From positions 3,048,881 through 3,112,880 of the forward strand of contig NZ_FXAM01000001.1 of NCBI RefSeq assembly GCF_900155475.1: 64,000 bases of DNA, read 5' to 3'. Each line of letters starts with the position of its first letter. Within the stretch, counting starts at the first letter, position 1. Source of the stretch: Methylomagnum ishizawai. Lineage in GTDB: Bacteria; Pseudomonadota; Gammaproteobacteria; Methylococcales; Methylococcaceae. The translations under genes and the position numbers were made by a program. The notes beneath the pieces were generated by a model. That model was not told where the DNA came from. It saw only the letters and a list, made by a program, of their open reading frames with translations, and did no database searches. Positions 37,601-45,775 of this stretch are shown here, one piece after another.

Positions 37601-37989
37601 CCGACGGCGAATACGTGGCCGGGGTGCGCTACAAAGCCTGGAAAGCCGCCTTCGGCCTGCATCCCGCCATCGAAATGCACGCGCCCTTGGTGTTCGACCT
37701 GTTCGACCGCCGCCTCGGGCGCTCGGTCGGCGGCTGCGTCTACCATGTGGCCCATCCCGGCGGACGTTCCTACGACAGCTTCCCCATCAACGCCTACGAG
37801 GCGGAATCGCGCCGCATCTCGCGGTTTTGGTCCTGGGGCCACACGGCGGGCGAGGCCGGGCCACCCGGCTGGGCACGCCAGCTCGCCAGCCATTACGGCG
37901 CGGTGCCGGGCAGCTTCGCCCGCGAGCCGCAAGCCGAAGCCCCCAACCCCGATTTCCCCTGCACCCTGGATTTGCGTAGGCCGCTATGA
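34636..37989 (+). CDS. Transglutaminase-like protein with DUF2126 C-terminal domain
   Basis: 1117 residues with a TTG start chosen for its AAGGAGA site. The N-terminal bacterial transglutaminase beta domain begins at once (IEHSTHYRYDRP). The catalytic triad is visible: C180 in RTGSCRDTGW, H229 in DLHAWTEV and D245 in GLDPTSG. From about 330 to the end runs DUF2126 (COG4196), with MGGEPTFVSID, PRWALGCFWRADG and GTGGGNHVTLG. In other bacteria this family occurs beside alpha-E and permuted ATP-grasp genes and is thought to take part in peptide or amide-bond tagging; those partners are not here. It overlaps the following paralogue as ATGA. Confidence 0.9.
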   Translation: MAILVGIEHSTHYRYDRPISLSPHVIRLRPAPHTRTPVHEYHLDIEPQNHRVYWQQDPFGNTVARVVFPEQVTELKIGVRLVAEMTVINPFDFFVEQYAEHYPFQYDPLLRHELEPYFEVTERGPLLMEWLGGVERRKIHINDFLVAINQKLQQHIGYTIRLDPGIQACEETLGLRTGSCRDTGWLLVQILRHLGLAARFVSGYLIQLTADQKSLDGPSGPEQDFTDLHAWTEVYIPGAGWIGLDPTSGLFAGEGHIPLACTPDAVSAAPVTGYTDKCEVIDFRFANIVKRVHEDPRVTKPYTEAQWEDIRLLGRRVDEELRELGVRLTMGGEPTFVSIDDMEGPEWNTEALGSHKRERAGVLLKALRERFAPGGLLHYGQGKWYPGEPLPRWALGCFWRADGAPLWRDASLIADEKRDYGFGPVEARRFAERLAERLGVNPDHLTPGFEDWIYYLWREANQPANYDAIALPASPRYSDDLGLALSRGLDRTVGYALPILWDWSRNGWHSAPWQFPCNAMYLMPGNSPMGLRLPIARLPWAAEVEAETWIEPPPQPRPPEPFHLGTGQAPEPPKHPKPLAADAAPEAIRQRFKHWVGVPHTALCIEPRHGRLHIFMPPLNLPDHYAALLTAIENTAAEFRMPVIIEGYEPPNSSALKFLKVTPDPGVIEVNIHPAADWEALEANTVALYEEARLTRLGTEKFMLDGRHTGTGGGNHVTLGSVTPLDSPFLRRPDVLRSLLTFWQHHPSLSYLFSGTFIGPTSQAPRVDERGSHLLDELEISLDEIDNALPWVVDRALRNFLSDLTGNTHRAEFCIDKLHSPDSASGRQGLLEFRGFEMPPHAQMSLAQMLLLRAMMAHFWKTPYRHPLIRWGTRLHDRFLLPHYVWADFRSAIADLNTGGHGFDAAWYEPFLEFRFPHYGLVRYEGVTLELRMALEPWLVLGEEAGAQRQARVVDSAVERLQVKCSGLDTERYFVTCNGRRLPLQATGPDGEYVAGVRYKAWKAAFGLHPAIEMHAPLVFDLFDRRLGRSVGGCVYHVAHPGGRSYDSFPINAYEAESRRISRFWSWGHTAGEAGPPGWARQLASHYGAVPGSFAREPQAEAPNPDFPCTLDLRRPL

Positions 37990-40900
37990 CTACCCGCATC
38001 GCCCTGACCCATACCCTGACCCAGCGTTTCGAGCGCCGCGTCCTATTGCCCACCCATTGGCTAAGGCTGCGCCCGGCCCCGCATACCCAAGCGCCGATCA
38101 CCGCCTATTCGCTGAAGATCGACACCGACCCGCATTTCATCAACTGGGTGCGCGACCCTTTCGAGAACTATCTGGCCCGGCTGGACCTGCCGGAGCCGGT
38201 GTTCGGACTCAAGATCGTCCTGGACCTGATCGCCGACCTCAAACCGCTCAACCCCTTCGATTTCCTGGTGGAAGCGGCCTATTCGCAATTCCCGTTCGAG
38301 TATCCCGAGCAATTGCTGAAAGAGCTGACGCCTTATCTCCACCTGCCGGAGCCGGGGATGTTGCTGGCCGATTGGCTGGGGGCGCTCGCGCCCAAGCCCG
38401 GCTATATCCTAGAAGCGCTGGCCGAGGTGACCACCGCCGTGCATCGCCATCTGGCGATAGCGGGCCATGCCAGCCCCGGCGCGGTGGATGTGGAAACCGT
38501 GCTGGCCAAGGCCAAGGGTTCGCCTTGGGAAGCCGCGTGGTTGTTGGTGTTGAGCTTCCGGCATCTGGGACTGGCGGCGCGGTTCACCTCGGGTTACCGG
38601 GTATCGTTGGCCCCGGAGCCGGTGACGGTCCATGCCTGGGGCCAGGATGCCCCTGCCACCACCAGCCGTTGGCTGGATAGCGCCGGACTCCATGCCTGGT
38701 GCGAAGTGTTCCTGCCCGGCGCGGGTTGGGTCGGACTCGATCCCGCTGCCGGGCTCTTCATCCACGAGGGCTATCTGCCACTGGCGTCCACGCCCGATCC
38801 CTTGCGGGCCTTGCCCTGGTCTGCCGACGAAGCCGGATGGCTGGCCAGCGCCGGGACCGAAAGCGCGGGACTCTCGGGCGAAATCCGGGTCCGCCGCCTA
38901 GCGCCGGAAGCCGGGCCCGCGCCCTACAGCGCCGCGCAATGGGCCGATCTCCGCGCCGTGGCCCGGCAGGTGGACGCGCAATTAGCGGAGGACGGCATCG
39001 GCCTCGCCCTGGGTCCGGGCCTGTGCCTCACCAAGACCGATTGCTACGCGCCGGAGTGGTCCATCCTGGCCCTGGGTCCGTCCAAACGCGCCACCGCCGA
39101 GGATTTGGCCCTGCGCCTAGGGCGCAAGCTCAACACCGGCCCGGTATTCCATGAAGGCCAAGGCGAATGGTTCGGCGGGGAACCCCTGCCGCGTTGGCGC
39201 TTGAACTGCTTCTATCGCGCCGACGGCCATCCGATCTGGCGTAACCCGGCCATCCTGGTCGGCGCGGCCTCGCCGGAAAGCGGAGTGGAAGCGCCCGACG
39301 CCGAATATTTCGCCCAAACCCTGGCGAAAAAGCTGGGCGTGCCGCAGGAACACCTGATGCCGGCCTACGAGGACCAGTTGCACGAACTCTGGCAGAACCG
39401 CGCCCATCTGGACTTCGAGCCGCCGACTTCGGCCCTGCGCGACCCACTGCAACGCAAGGCGCTGGCGGCCAAGCTGTCGCAGACCCGGCGCGAGCCGGTG
39501 GGCTATGTGCTGCCCTTGCGCCGGGACCCGGTGACGGAACGCTGGACCAGCGGCACCTGGGAATTCCGCCGGGGCGCTTTGTATCTGGTGCCGGGCGCTT
39601 CGCCGCTGGGCTATCGCCTGCCCTTGGATAGCCTCCCCGTCGGCGAGGACCACATCACCGGCCACGACCCGGAGCGCTGCCATTTCGAGGAGCGGCCCTT
39701 GTTGCCCGAAGTCTATGGCGAACTCAGCGCCCGGCTGACCACCTATATCGCCGTGCCGCCGTCCCCGGAACAGGCCGATCCCGACCGGATCGACAGCCGC
39801 GCACCGCGCACCGCGCTGTGCGTGCAAGTCCGCGACGGGCGCTTGTCGGTGTTCCTGCCGCCCTTGACCCATCTCGAACATTGGCTGGATTTGATCCACG
39901 CCATCGAAGCCACCGCCTTCGGCACCGGCATCCCGGTACGGTTGGAAGGCTACGAACCGCCGGAGGATTACCGCCTGCGCCGCTTGGTGCTGGAACCCGA
40001 GGCCGGCCTGCTGCGGGCGGTGCTGCCCATGGCCGATTCGCTGGAGCAAACCCGTAGCCTGTTGGAACTGGCCTACCGCGAAGCCGCCGCGCTGGGACTT
40101 TACGCCGGCCGCCACGACGGCGGCGGACGCCTGCAAGCCCCCGGCGGCAACGCCGAAATCACCCTGGGCGGAACCCAGCCGCCCGCCAGCCCGTTCCTGT
40201 TGCGGCCGCAATTGCTGCATTCGCTGGTGGCCTATTGGCAGCGGCATCCTTGCCTTTCGTATTTCTTCGCGGGACGGCTGATCGGGCCTTCGGGCACGGC
40301 CCCGCGCCCGGACGAAGGCCGCGACGACGCGCTGTACGAACTGGATATCGCCTTGTCGCGGATGCCGCTGGATGACAGTCCCGGCCCCTGGATTCCCGAC
40401 CGGGTGTTACGGCATTTGCTGGCGGACCCGGCGGGTGAAATGAAACGGGCGGAAATCCGGGTGGACCAGCTTTACAGCCCCGACCGCAGCAGCCAACGGC
40501 TGGGGCGCATCGCCATCCGCAGTTTCGAGACCGCGCCGGATGCCGCGCTGGCCACGGCACAGGCGCTGTTGCTCGCCGCCTTGCTGGCGCATCTGGCCCG
40601 GAACCCCGCCGACCCGCGGTTGGAGGATTGGGGACCGCGGCTGCAAGACCAATTCATGTTGCCCGCCGTGCTGTGGGAGGATTTGCGCGAGGTGATCCGC
40701 GATATCGGGCGGGGCGGGATTCCGCTCCAGACCGAATGGTTCGCGCCCTTCCTGGAGCAGCGTTTCCCGGCGCTGGGCCGGACCCGCTTCGACAATCTCA
40801 CCCTGGATTTGCGGATGGCGCACGAGCCTTGGCCCTTGCTGTCGGAAGAAGTCACCGCCGGGGGCGTGTCGCGGTTCGTGGATTCGGCCAACCAGCGGGT

Positions 40901-41360
40901 GCAGATCGAGATCGAGGGTTTCACGCCGACCCTGCATGTATTGGTGTGCAACGGCCAGCGCGTGCCTTTGCAAGCGACCCGCGAGCGGGGCCGGTTCGTG
41001 GCCGGGGTGCGCTACAAGGCTTGGAATCCACCGTCGAGCCTGCATCCGACCGTGCCGCCGGTGGCCGCGCTGGTGTTCGATTTGCTCGATGCCCGTACCG
41101 GGGAAGTGATTTGCGGCTGTACCTATGTGCCGGCCCGGCCCGATATCGCCGGGGCGGTCGCCGTGCCGCAGCCGCCGCCCGAGGCCGAGCCGGGCGGCAG
41201 GAGCGGGCCTTACCGGCGGCGGCCGCAGGAAGTGGCACAACCGCCTTTGACTCCGGGCGGGCGCTTCCTCGATTTCGGGTCGGGGACACGGTATCTGGCG
41301 GTACCGCCGGAGCGGTCGCATCCGCGGTTTCCGTATTTGTTGGATTTGGTGCGGGGATAG
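37986..41360 (+). CDS. Second transglutaminase/DUF2126 paralogue, catalytic Cys replaced
   Basis: 1124 residues, aligned over its whole length with the preceding protein (same domain order, RHLGLAARF.SGY, the GAGW.GLDP segment and the DUF2126 part). The active-site loop is changed: the catalytic Cys of GSCRDTGW is Pro in GSPWEAAW (P180), while His (H236) and Asp (D252) remain. In the DUF2126 part MGGEPTF has become LGPGLCL, and GGGNHVTLG has become PGGNAEITLG. This suggests a pseudoenzyme, perhaps a scaffold or regulator paired with the first protein. Translation is coupled by the ATGA overlap, and a strong terminator follows. Confidence 0.9.
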   Translation: MTTRIALTHTLTQRFERRVLLPTHWLRLRPAPHTQAPITAYSLKIDTDPHFINWVRDPFENYLARLDLPEPVFGLKIVLDLIADLKPLNPFDFLVEAAYSQFPFEYPEQLLKELTPYLHLPEPGMLLADWLGALAPKPGYILEALAEVTTAVHRHLAIAGHASPGAVDVETVLAKAKGSPWEAAWLLVLSFRHLGLAARFTSGYRVSLAPEPVTVHAWGQDAPATTSRWLDSAGLHAWCEVFLPGAGWVGLDPAAGLFIHEGYLPLASTPDPLRALPWSADEAGWLASAGTESAGLSGEIRVRRLAPEAGPAPYSAAQWADLRAVARQVDAQLAEDGIGLALGPGLCLTKTDCYAPEWSILALGPSKRATAEDLALRLGRKLNTGPVFHEGQGEWFGGEPLPRWRLNCFYRADGHPIWRNPAILVGAASPESGVEAPDAEYFAQTLAKKLGVPQEHLMPAYEDQLHELWQNRAHLDFEPPTSALRDPLQRKALAAKLSQTRREPVGYVLPLRRDPVTERWTSGTWEFRRGALYLVPGASPLGYRLPLDSLPVGEDHITGHDPERCHFEERPLLPEVYGELSARLTTYIAVPPSPEQADPDRIDSRAPRTALCVQVRDGRLSVFLPPLTHLEHWLDLIHAIEATAFGTGIPVRLEGYEPPEDYRLRRLVLEPEAGLLRAVLPMADSLEQTRSLLELAYREAAALGLYAGRHDGGGRLQAPGGNAEITLGGTQPPASPFLLRPQLLHSLVAYWQRHPCLSYFFAGRLIGPSGTAPRPDEGRDDALYELDIALSRMPLDDSPGPWIPDRVLRHLLADPAGEMKRAEIRVDQLYSPDRSSQRLGRIAIRSFETAPDAALATAQALLLAALLAHLARNPADPRLEDWGPRLQDQFMLPAVLWEDLREVIRDIGRGGIPLQTEWFAPFLEQRFPALGRTRFDNLTLDLRMAHEPWPLLSEEVTAGGVSRFVDSANQRVQIEIEGFTPTLHVLVCNGQRVPLQATRERGRFVAGVRYKAWNPPSSLHPTVPPVAALVFDLLDARTGEVICGCTYVPARPDIAGAVAVPQPPPEAEPGGRSGPYRRRPQEVAQPPLTPGGRFLDFGSGTRYLAVPPERSHPRFPYLLDLVRG

Positions 41361-41379
41361 GGCGGATTGGATTATGACG

Positions 41380-41408
41380 AAAAAAGCCGGGACGACCCGG
41401 CTTTTTTT
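41380..41408 (+). terminator. Strong rho-independent terminator after the DUF2126 pair
   Basis: GCCGGG (41386-41391) pairs with CCCGGC (41396-41401) around ACGA, followed by seven T. A run of A before the stem makes it work on both strands. It closes the transglutaminase operon 20 bases after the stop. Confidence 0.92.
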
Positions 41409-41650
41409 GTGCTTGGTAGTTAGGGCCGTAGGCTGGGATTAAACCCGCGGCCGCCATCCCACAAACAACGGACAGCCCCACAAAACCCATGGTTGTTCCG
41501 CCGACCGACACGGCGTAAAGTCCACCCATCCCCCGCGGCAACCCGCGCCATCCCCACCCAAATAAAAATAGCGGGATTCCGCCCGATCCCGCTCCACCCC
41601 ATTCCGTCGGCCCTGGCCCCCGCCCCGGAAACCACACATCGAGCTTCATT

Positions 41651-42052
41651 ATGGAATCCCCAGGCTGGACCACGGCGCGTCCCGGACAACTGCCCTACAC
41701 CTACGAGAATTTCGCCCGCGCCAAGGTGTTTTTATTCGAGAAATGGCGCGAAAGGGCGCTGGAACTGCGCCTCGACACCCCGGTCGACCTGTCGGGATCG
41801 TGCAAATATGGCTCCTTGTTCATGCAGGCGGTGTTCGGCGGGACCATCCGCGGGCATTTCCAGCATCAATACAACTTCATCGACGGGCGCTTGGTGGACC
41901 TCAGCCACGACGCCGCCGATGTCGGGCGCATGTGCAATCCCTATCTGCACGAACCCGAATACTTCGCGATCCCCGAACTCCAGGCTTCCCTGGCCCGCTG
42001 CCTGCCACGGGTGGAGTGTTGGACCGCCGAATTCCTGGCCGACCCTCCTTGA
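41651..42052 (+). CDS. Uncharacterised 133-residue protein with possible Cys-His-Asp site
   Basis: I do not recognise a named family. The protein is soluble, with no signal peptide. The central stretch SCKYGSLFMQAVFGG, then FQHQYNFIDGRLVDLS, places a Cys (C51), a His (H72) and Asp residues (D78, D83) in the order of papain-like or transglutaminase-like folds. This is a pattern match only and may be structural. The gene follows the transglutaminase operon but lies behind its terminator with 243 bases in between, so it has its own promoter. Its stop is 11 bases from the convergent stop of the chemoreceptor gene. Confidence 0.6.
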   Translation: MESPGWTTARPGQLPYTYENFARAKVFLFEKWRERALELRLDTPVDLSGSCKYGSLFMQAVFGGTIRGHFQHQYNFIDGRLVDLSHDAADVGRMCNPYLHEPEYFAIPELQASLARCLPRVECWTAEFLADPP

Positions 42053-42063
42053 CCGCCCCCCGC

Positions 42064-44097
42064 TCAGCGCAGCTTGAAAATCGCGATTTCCTTGCGTAGT
42101 TCGCCTATCGCGCCTTCCAAGCGCTGGGTGGCGGCATTGGTTTCCTCCAAGGCCTGGGCTGAAATCCGGGCGCTCTCGGTCAAGGACACCATGGCGTCGC
42201 GGATTTGCCGGGCACCCGCCGATTGCGAGCGCATCCCCTCGTGGACCGCCTCGAACCTGGGCATCAAAGCCTGCACTTCCTGGATGATTTGCGAGAAGCG
42301 CTGGCCGATGCGGCGGGTCTCGGCCACGCTGGTTTGCACCTGTTCGTTGAACTTGTCCATCTCCATCACCCCACTGCCCACGGCGTCGTGCATCTCCCGC
42401 ACCATATGCTCGATGTCCAGGGTGGCGACGGCGGTTTGATCGGCGAGGCGGCGGATTTCCCGCGCCAACACCGCGAAACCCAGGCCGTATTCGCCCGCCT
42501 TCTCGGCTTCGATGGAGGCGTTCAAGGACAAGAGGTTGGTCTGGTCGGCGATCTTGGTGATGGTGGTGGTGATGCTGCCAATGGAATTGGCCTTGTCGTT
42601 GATGACGCCGAACCGCCCAGCTATCGACTGAGTGGCACCGGCCAGATGGTGCATGGCCTGTTCCATATCGCCCAGCGCGGATTGCCCGGAATCCGCCAAA
42701 TCCCGCGCATGACCCGCCCCCTGGGTCACACCGGCCATGGTGTTGACCAGTTCCTCCGAGGTGGCGGAAATTTCCTTGGCGGCGGCGGCGATTTGCAGCG
42801 TGGTCGCGCCCAGCCCGGCGGCTTCGTCGCCCTGGGCGCGGGTCATGGCGCTCAGGGTGTTGGTGGCGGACACCAGGTCGATGGTGGACTTCCTGACCTG
42901 CCCGATCAGCGAATTGAGATAGCTCACCATCCGCCCCAAGGCATTCAGCAGTTTGCCGGTTTCGTCCTCGCGCTTGGTATCCAGGGCCACGCTGAGGTCG
43001 CCTTCCGCCACCCGCTCGGCGGTCGCCACCGCCATCTGGATAGGCCATGAAATCGACCGCGCCACCCACAAGGCCAGCAACACCACCGGAATCAGGATCA
43101 AGGTCAACAAGGTGACCATGGCCTTGGTCTGTTCTTCCAGCATTTCCAAGGCTTCTTCGATATCCTGCTGGACCACGATGCCCCAGCGGAACGAGGGGAT
43201 ATAGGTCCAGGCCGCCAACACCCGCCGACCTTCGATACTGATTAATTCGCCGCTGCCCTGCCCGCCCAGCACCGCCAGTTGTATGCCCTGGCCGTTCTCC
43301 ACGCCCAATTTAACGCTCAAGCTGAAGGCGGCGTCGGGCCGGTGCCGGATCGGTGCCACGATCCGCGCCAAATCGCCCGTGTCCTCCAAAGCCCCCACCA
43401 CCACATAGCCGTTCTTGCCCAGGCCGGAATAATCGGCGAACGCCTCGAACACCTCGGTGGTATTCAGTTGCAACACCAGGAAACCGACCACCCGGCCCTC
43501 CTGGTCGTAGACCGGCGCCGCCATGAACCCCAAGGGCGTTTCTATCCCCGGATACAGCGCGAAATCGGAAATATCGGTGTCGAGCAAGGTCATGGTGCGG
43601 CGCAGCACATTCGCCATGGGCGTATCGCGCTGCGGCCCGTACAGCAGGTTGTCGCCCAGGGCGAGGTTGGTCTGGGTCTGCATCAAGACGATGCCCCTCG
43701 GGTCCACCAACACCACTTCGGAAAACCCCAGGTTGGGCGTGAAATAGTAGAGCAGCGAACGCACATCGGCCTCGGCGGCGGCCCATTCCGGCGAACCCTT
43801 GATGGCTTTGCGCATGGCCACCGTGGCGACCGCCAGCCGCTTGAGCCGTCCGAACACGCCGGCCGCGCGGGTGCGCTCGTAGGCATAATCCTCGATGCCA
43901 TCGGCCTTGGCGGTAACGATCACGCTCATTTGCTCCTGCACCTTCTCGCGCAGCAAGCGCCGGGTCAGGCGGTCGTTGATATAGACCGAGAGCAAGGCCG
44001 GCACCAGCAGCAGCAGCATGAACCAAAACACCAGCCGCCGGGCCAAGCTGAGTCCGATGCGCGAACGCAGCGCGGAGAGCCAATCAATGGGTTTCAT
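42064..44097 (-). CDS. Methyl-accepting chemotaxis protein (WspA-like receptor)
   Basis: 677 residues. There is a membrane helix at about 20-40, a large periplasmic Cache-type sensor domain (about 41-325, with [18 protein letters not shown] and [16 protein letters not shown]), a second helix near 340-360, a HAMP domain and the long cytoplasmic signalling coiled coil. Its tip reads [40 protein letters not shown], split here across contact residues for CheW and CheA. The start is the ATG at 44097, which overlaps the binding-protein gene by 14 bases. It is the last gene of a five-gene operon divergent from the CheA/CheW genes and is their likely receptor. Confidence 0.92.
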   Translation of the reverse strand: MKPIDWLSALRSRIGLSLARRLVFWFMLLLLVPALLSVYINDRLTRRLLREKVQEQMSVIVTAKADGIEDYAYERTRAAGVFGRLKRLAVATVAMRKAIKGSPEWAAAEADVRSLLYYFTPNLGFSEVVLVDPRGIVLMQTQTNLALGDNLLYGPQRDTPMANVLRRTMTLLDTDISDFALYPGIETPLGFMAAPVYDQEGRVVGFLVLQLNTTEVFEAFADYSGLGKNGYVVVGALEDTGDLARIVAPIRHRPDAAFSLSVKLGVENGQGIQLAVLGGQGSGELISIEGRRVLAAWTYIPSFRWGIVVQQDIEEALEMLEEQTKAMVTLLTLILIPVVLLALWVARSISWPIQMAVATAERVAEGDLSVALDTKREDETGKLLNALGRMVSYLNSLIGQVRKSTIDLVSATNTLSAMTRAQGDEAAGLGATTLQIAAAAKEISATSEELVNTMAGVTQGAGHARDLADSGQSALGDMEQAMHHLAGATQSIAGRFGVINDKANSIGSITTTITKIADQTNLLSLNASIEAEKAGEYGLGFAVLAREIRRLADQTAVATLDIEHMVREMHDAVGSGVMEMDKFNEQVQTSVAETRRIGQRFSQIIQEVQALMPRFEAVHEGMRSQSAGARQIRDAMVSLTESARISAQALEETNAATQRLEGAIGELRKEIAIFKLR

Positions 44098-45397
44098 GGG
44101 AAGTGCGCCCTTCCGCCGTGGCGGCGTTGAACCAGTGGTTTTTCCAACCGCGGTATAAATCCTTGAGGAAATCATCCCATTGCTTGACCGAGCGGGTGCG
44201 GGGATAGGGCACCGGGCGGATGGGGTGTTGGCCGGACCAGACGATCTCGATGCGGCCATCCTCGCGGATCAGGCCCATGTTGAAGGAGCGCCAAGTGTGG
44301 CGGGTGGTGGAATCCACGGTGACGATGCCCTCGGGCGCGTTGAAGCTTTGCCCCAGCAAATCGTCGTTGACCGCGTTGACCTCGGTGGTGCCCGCCTGCG
44401 CCACCGCCCGCGCCCACAGATGCACGCTGAAATAGGCGGTTTCCATCACATCGCTCAACACCCGCTTTTCACCATAGCGCTGGCGGAAGCGCTGGACGAA
44501 CTCGGTGTTCTCCTTGCGCTCGACGCCTTGGAAATAAGGCCAGGCGGCATAATGGCCGCTGACATCGACGGCGGGCAGCTTTTGTAGCTCCGGGTCGGAA
44601 ATCGAGAACGACACCACCGGGGATTTCTGGGCCTGGAGTCCCACCTCGCGCAGGGCGCGGTAGAACGGCGCGTTGGAATCGCCGACCAGGGTACTGAAGA
44701 TCACATCGGGCCGGGCGGCCTGGATTTGGGCCACGACCGCCCCGGCATCGAGTCCGCCATAGGGCATATAGCCCTCGCCCACGACCTCCCCGCCCAAGGC
44801 TATCATCTGGTCGCGGATGATGGCGTTCACCGCATGTGGCCAGACATAGTCCGAACCCACCAGGAAGAAGCGCTTGCCGAGATGTTCGTAGGACCAGTTG
44901 ACGGCGGGCAGGATTTGCTGATTGGGTGCCGCGCCGGTGTAAATGATATTGGGCGAGATTTCCAAGCCCTCGTAGGCCATGGGATAGATCATCAGGGCGT
45001 GGTGGCGCTCGATCACCGGCCCCAGGGTCTTGCGGCAGGCCGAAGTCCAGCAGGCGATGAGGGCGGCGACCTTGTTCTGGCCGATGAGCTTTTCCGCCTG
45101 GCGGGCATAGGTGTCGGGATCGGACGCGCCGTCCATGACCACGGCCTCGACCGGCCGGCCCAACAAGCCGCCCTGGGCGTTGATCTCCTCCACCGCCAAC
45201 AATTCCGCGTCCACCATCGGCTTTTCGCTGATGGCCATGGCCCCGGTGAGCGCGTGGATGATGCCGAGCCGGATCGGTCCGTCCTCCCCGGCGGGATGCC
45301 AGAACCACCACGCCTCCGAGGCCAGCACGCCGCCGAATAGGACCAGGCCGGCCCATTTGAGGAGCGCCCCGGCCCACCCGGCGCGGCGTTCCGCCAT
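44084..45397 (-). CDS. Urea/amide-type ABC substrate-binding protein, membrane-anchored
   Basis: 437 residues. The N-terminus has a hydrophobic helix (about 12-31) without a clear cleavage site, so the protein may stay anchored with its binding domain in the periplasm. The rest is the type I binding fold of the UrtA/FmdD/AmiC group: [39 protein letters not shown], and [16 protein letters not shown]. Ligands in this group are urea, short amides or branched amino acids. No permease or ATPase genes accompany it. The neighbours are a STAS gene (TGATG overlap) and a chemoreceptor, so a sensory role is more likely than transport. Confidence 0.85.
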   Translation of the reverse strand: MAERRAGWAGALLKWAGLVLFGGVLASEAWWFWHPAGEDGPIRLGIIHALTGAMAISEKPMVDAELLAVEEINAQGGLLGRPVEAVVMDGASDPDTYARQAEKLIGQNKVAALIACWTSACRKTLGPVIERHHALMIYPMAYEGLEISPNIIYTGAAPNQQILPAVNWSYEHLGKRFFLVGSDYVWPHAVNAIIRDQMIALGGEVVGEGYMPYGGLDAGAVVAQIQAARPDVIFSTLVGDSNAPFYRALREVGLQAQKSPVVSFSISDPELQKLPAVDVSGHYAAWPYFQGVERKENTEFVQRFRQRYGEKRVLSDVMETAYFSVHLWARAVAQAGTTEVNAVNDDLLGQSFNAPEGIVTVDSTTRHTWRSFNMGLIREDGRIEIVWSGQHPIRPVPYPRTRSVKQWDDFLKDLYRGWKNHWFNAATAEGRTSHETH

Positions 45398-45720
45398 CAG
45401 AGCGCGTCCCCGACGCCGGGGAGGATTTGGAACAGGGTACTGAAGCCACTGATCTCGAACACATCGCGCAAGGTGGAATTCAAGGCGCACAGCTTCAGGG
45501 AGCCTTCGGGCGGGAGCCGCTTGGCCGCGACCAGGAACACCCGCAACCCCGCGCTGCTGATGTATACGACCTGCCCCAGATCGAAGACCAGACGCGATGC
45601 GCCGCCTTCGATCAAGTCCAGGCATTGCTGCTCCAGGTGCTTGGCGCTGGCGGCGTCGATGCGGCCTTCCAAGGCGATGACCAGGGTTTCGCCCGTTTGG
45701 GACGTGGCAATGTTCAACAT
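45397..45720 (-). CDS. STAS-domain anti-sigma factor antagonist
   Basis: 107 residues, a single STAS domain of the SpoIIAA/RsbV type. The family has a Ser phosphorylated by an RsbW-like kinase, here in VVYISSAGLRVF (S56, second of the pair). Strands TLVIALEGRIDAAS and SRLVFDLGQ are typical. In partner switching, the unphosphorylated STAS protein binds the anti-sigma ATPase. Two candidate ATPase partners exist nearby: the protein at 48358 and the C-terminal domain of the permease at 45776. The SpoIIE phosphatase at 54510 could remove the phosphate. It sits 55 bases after the permease gene. Confidence 0.88.
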   Translation of the reverse strand: MLNIATSQTGETLVIALEGRIDAASAKHLEQQCLDLIEGGASRLVFDLGQVVYISSAGLRVFLVAAKRLPPEGSLKLCALNSTLRDVFEISGFSTLFQILPGVGDAL

Positions 45721-45775
45721 GTTGTCCTCGTGATGGGTAGATGATGGAACGCGCCCGGCAGGTCCGGGACACGGC

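Noticed and set aside
36133-37932. Minus-strand open frame of 599 codons opposite the first transglutaminase/DUF2126 gene
   Set aside because: Low-complexity antisense frame without recognisable domains; the plus strand is a conserved protein.
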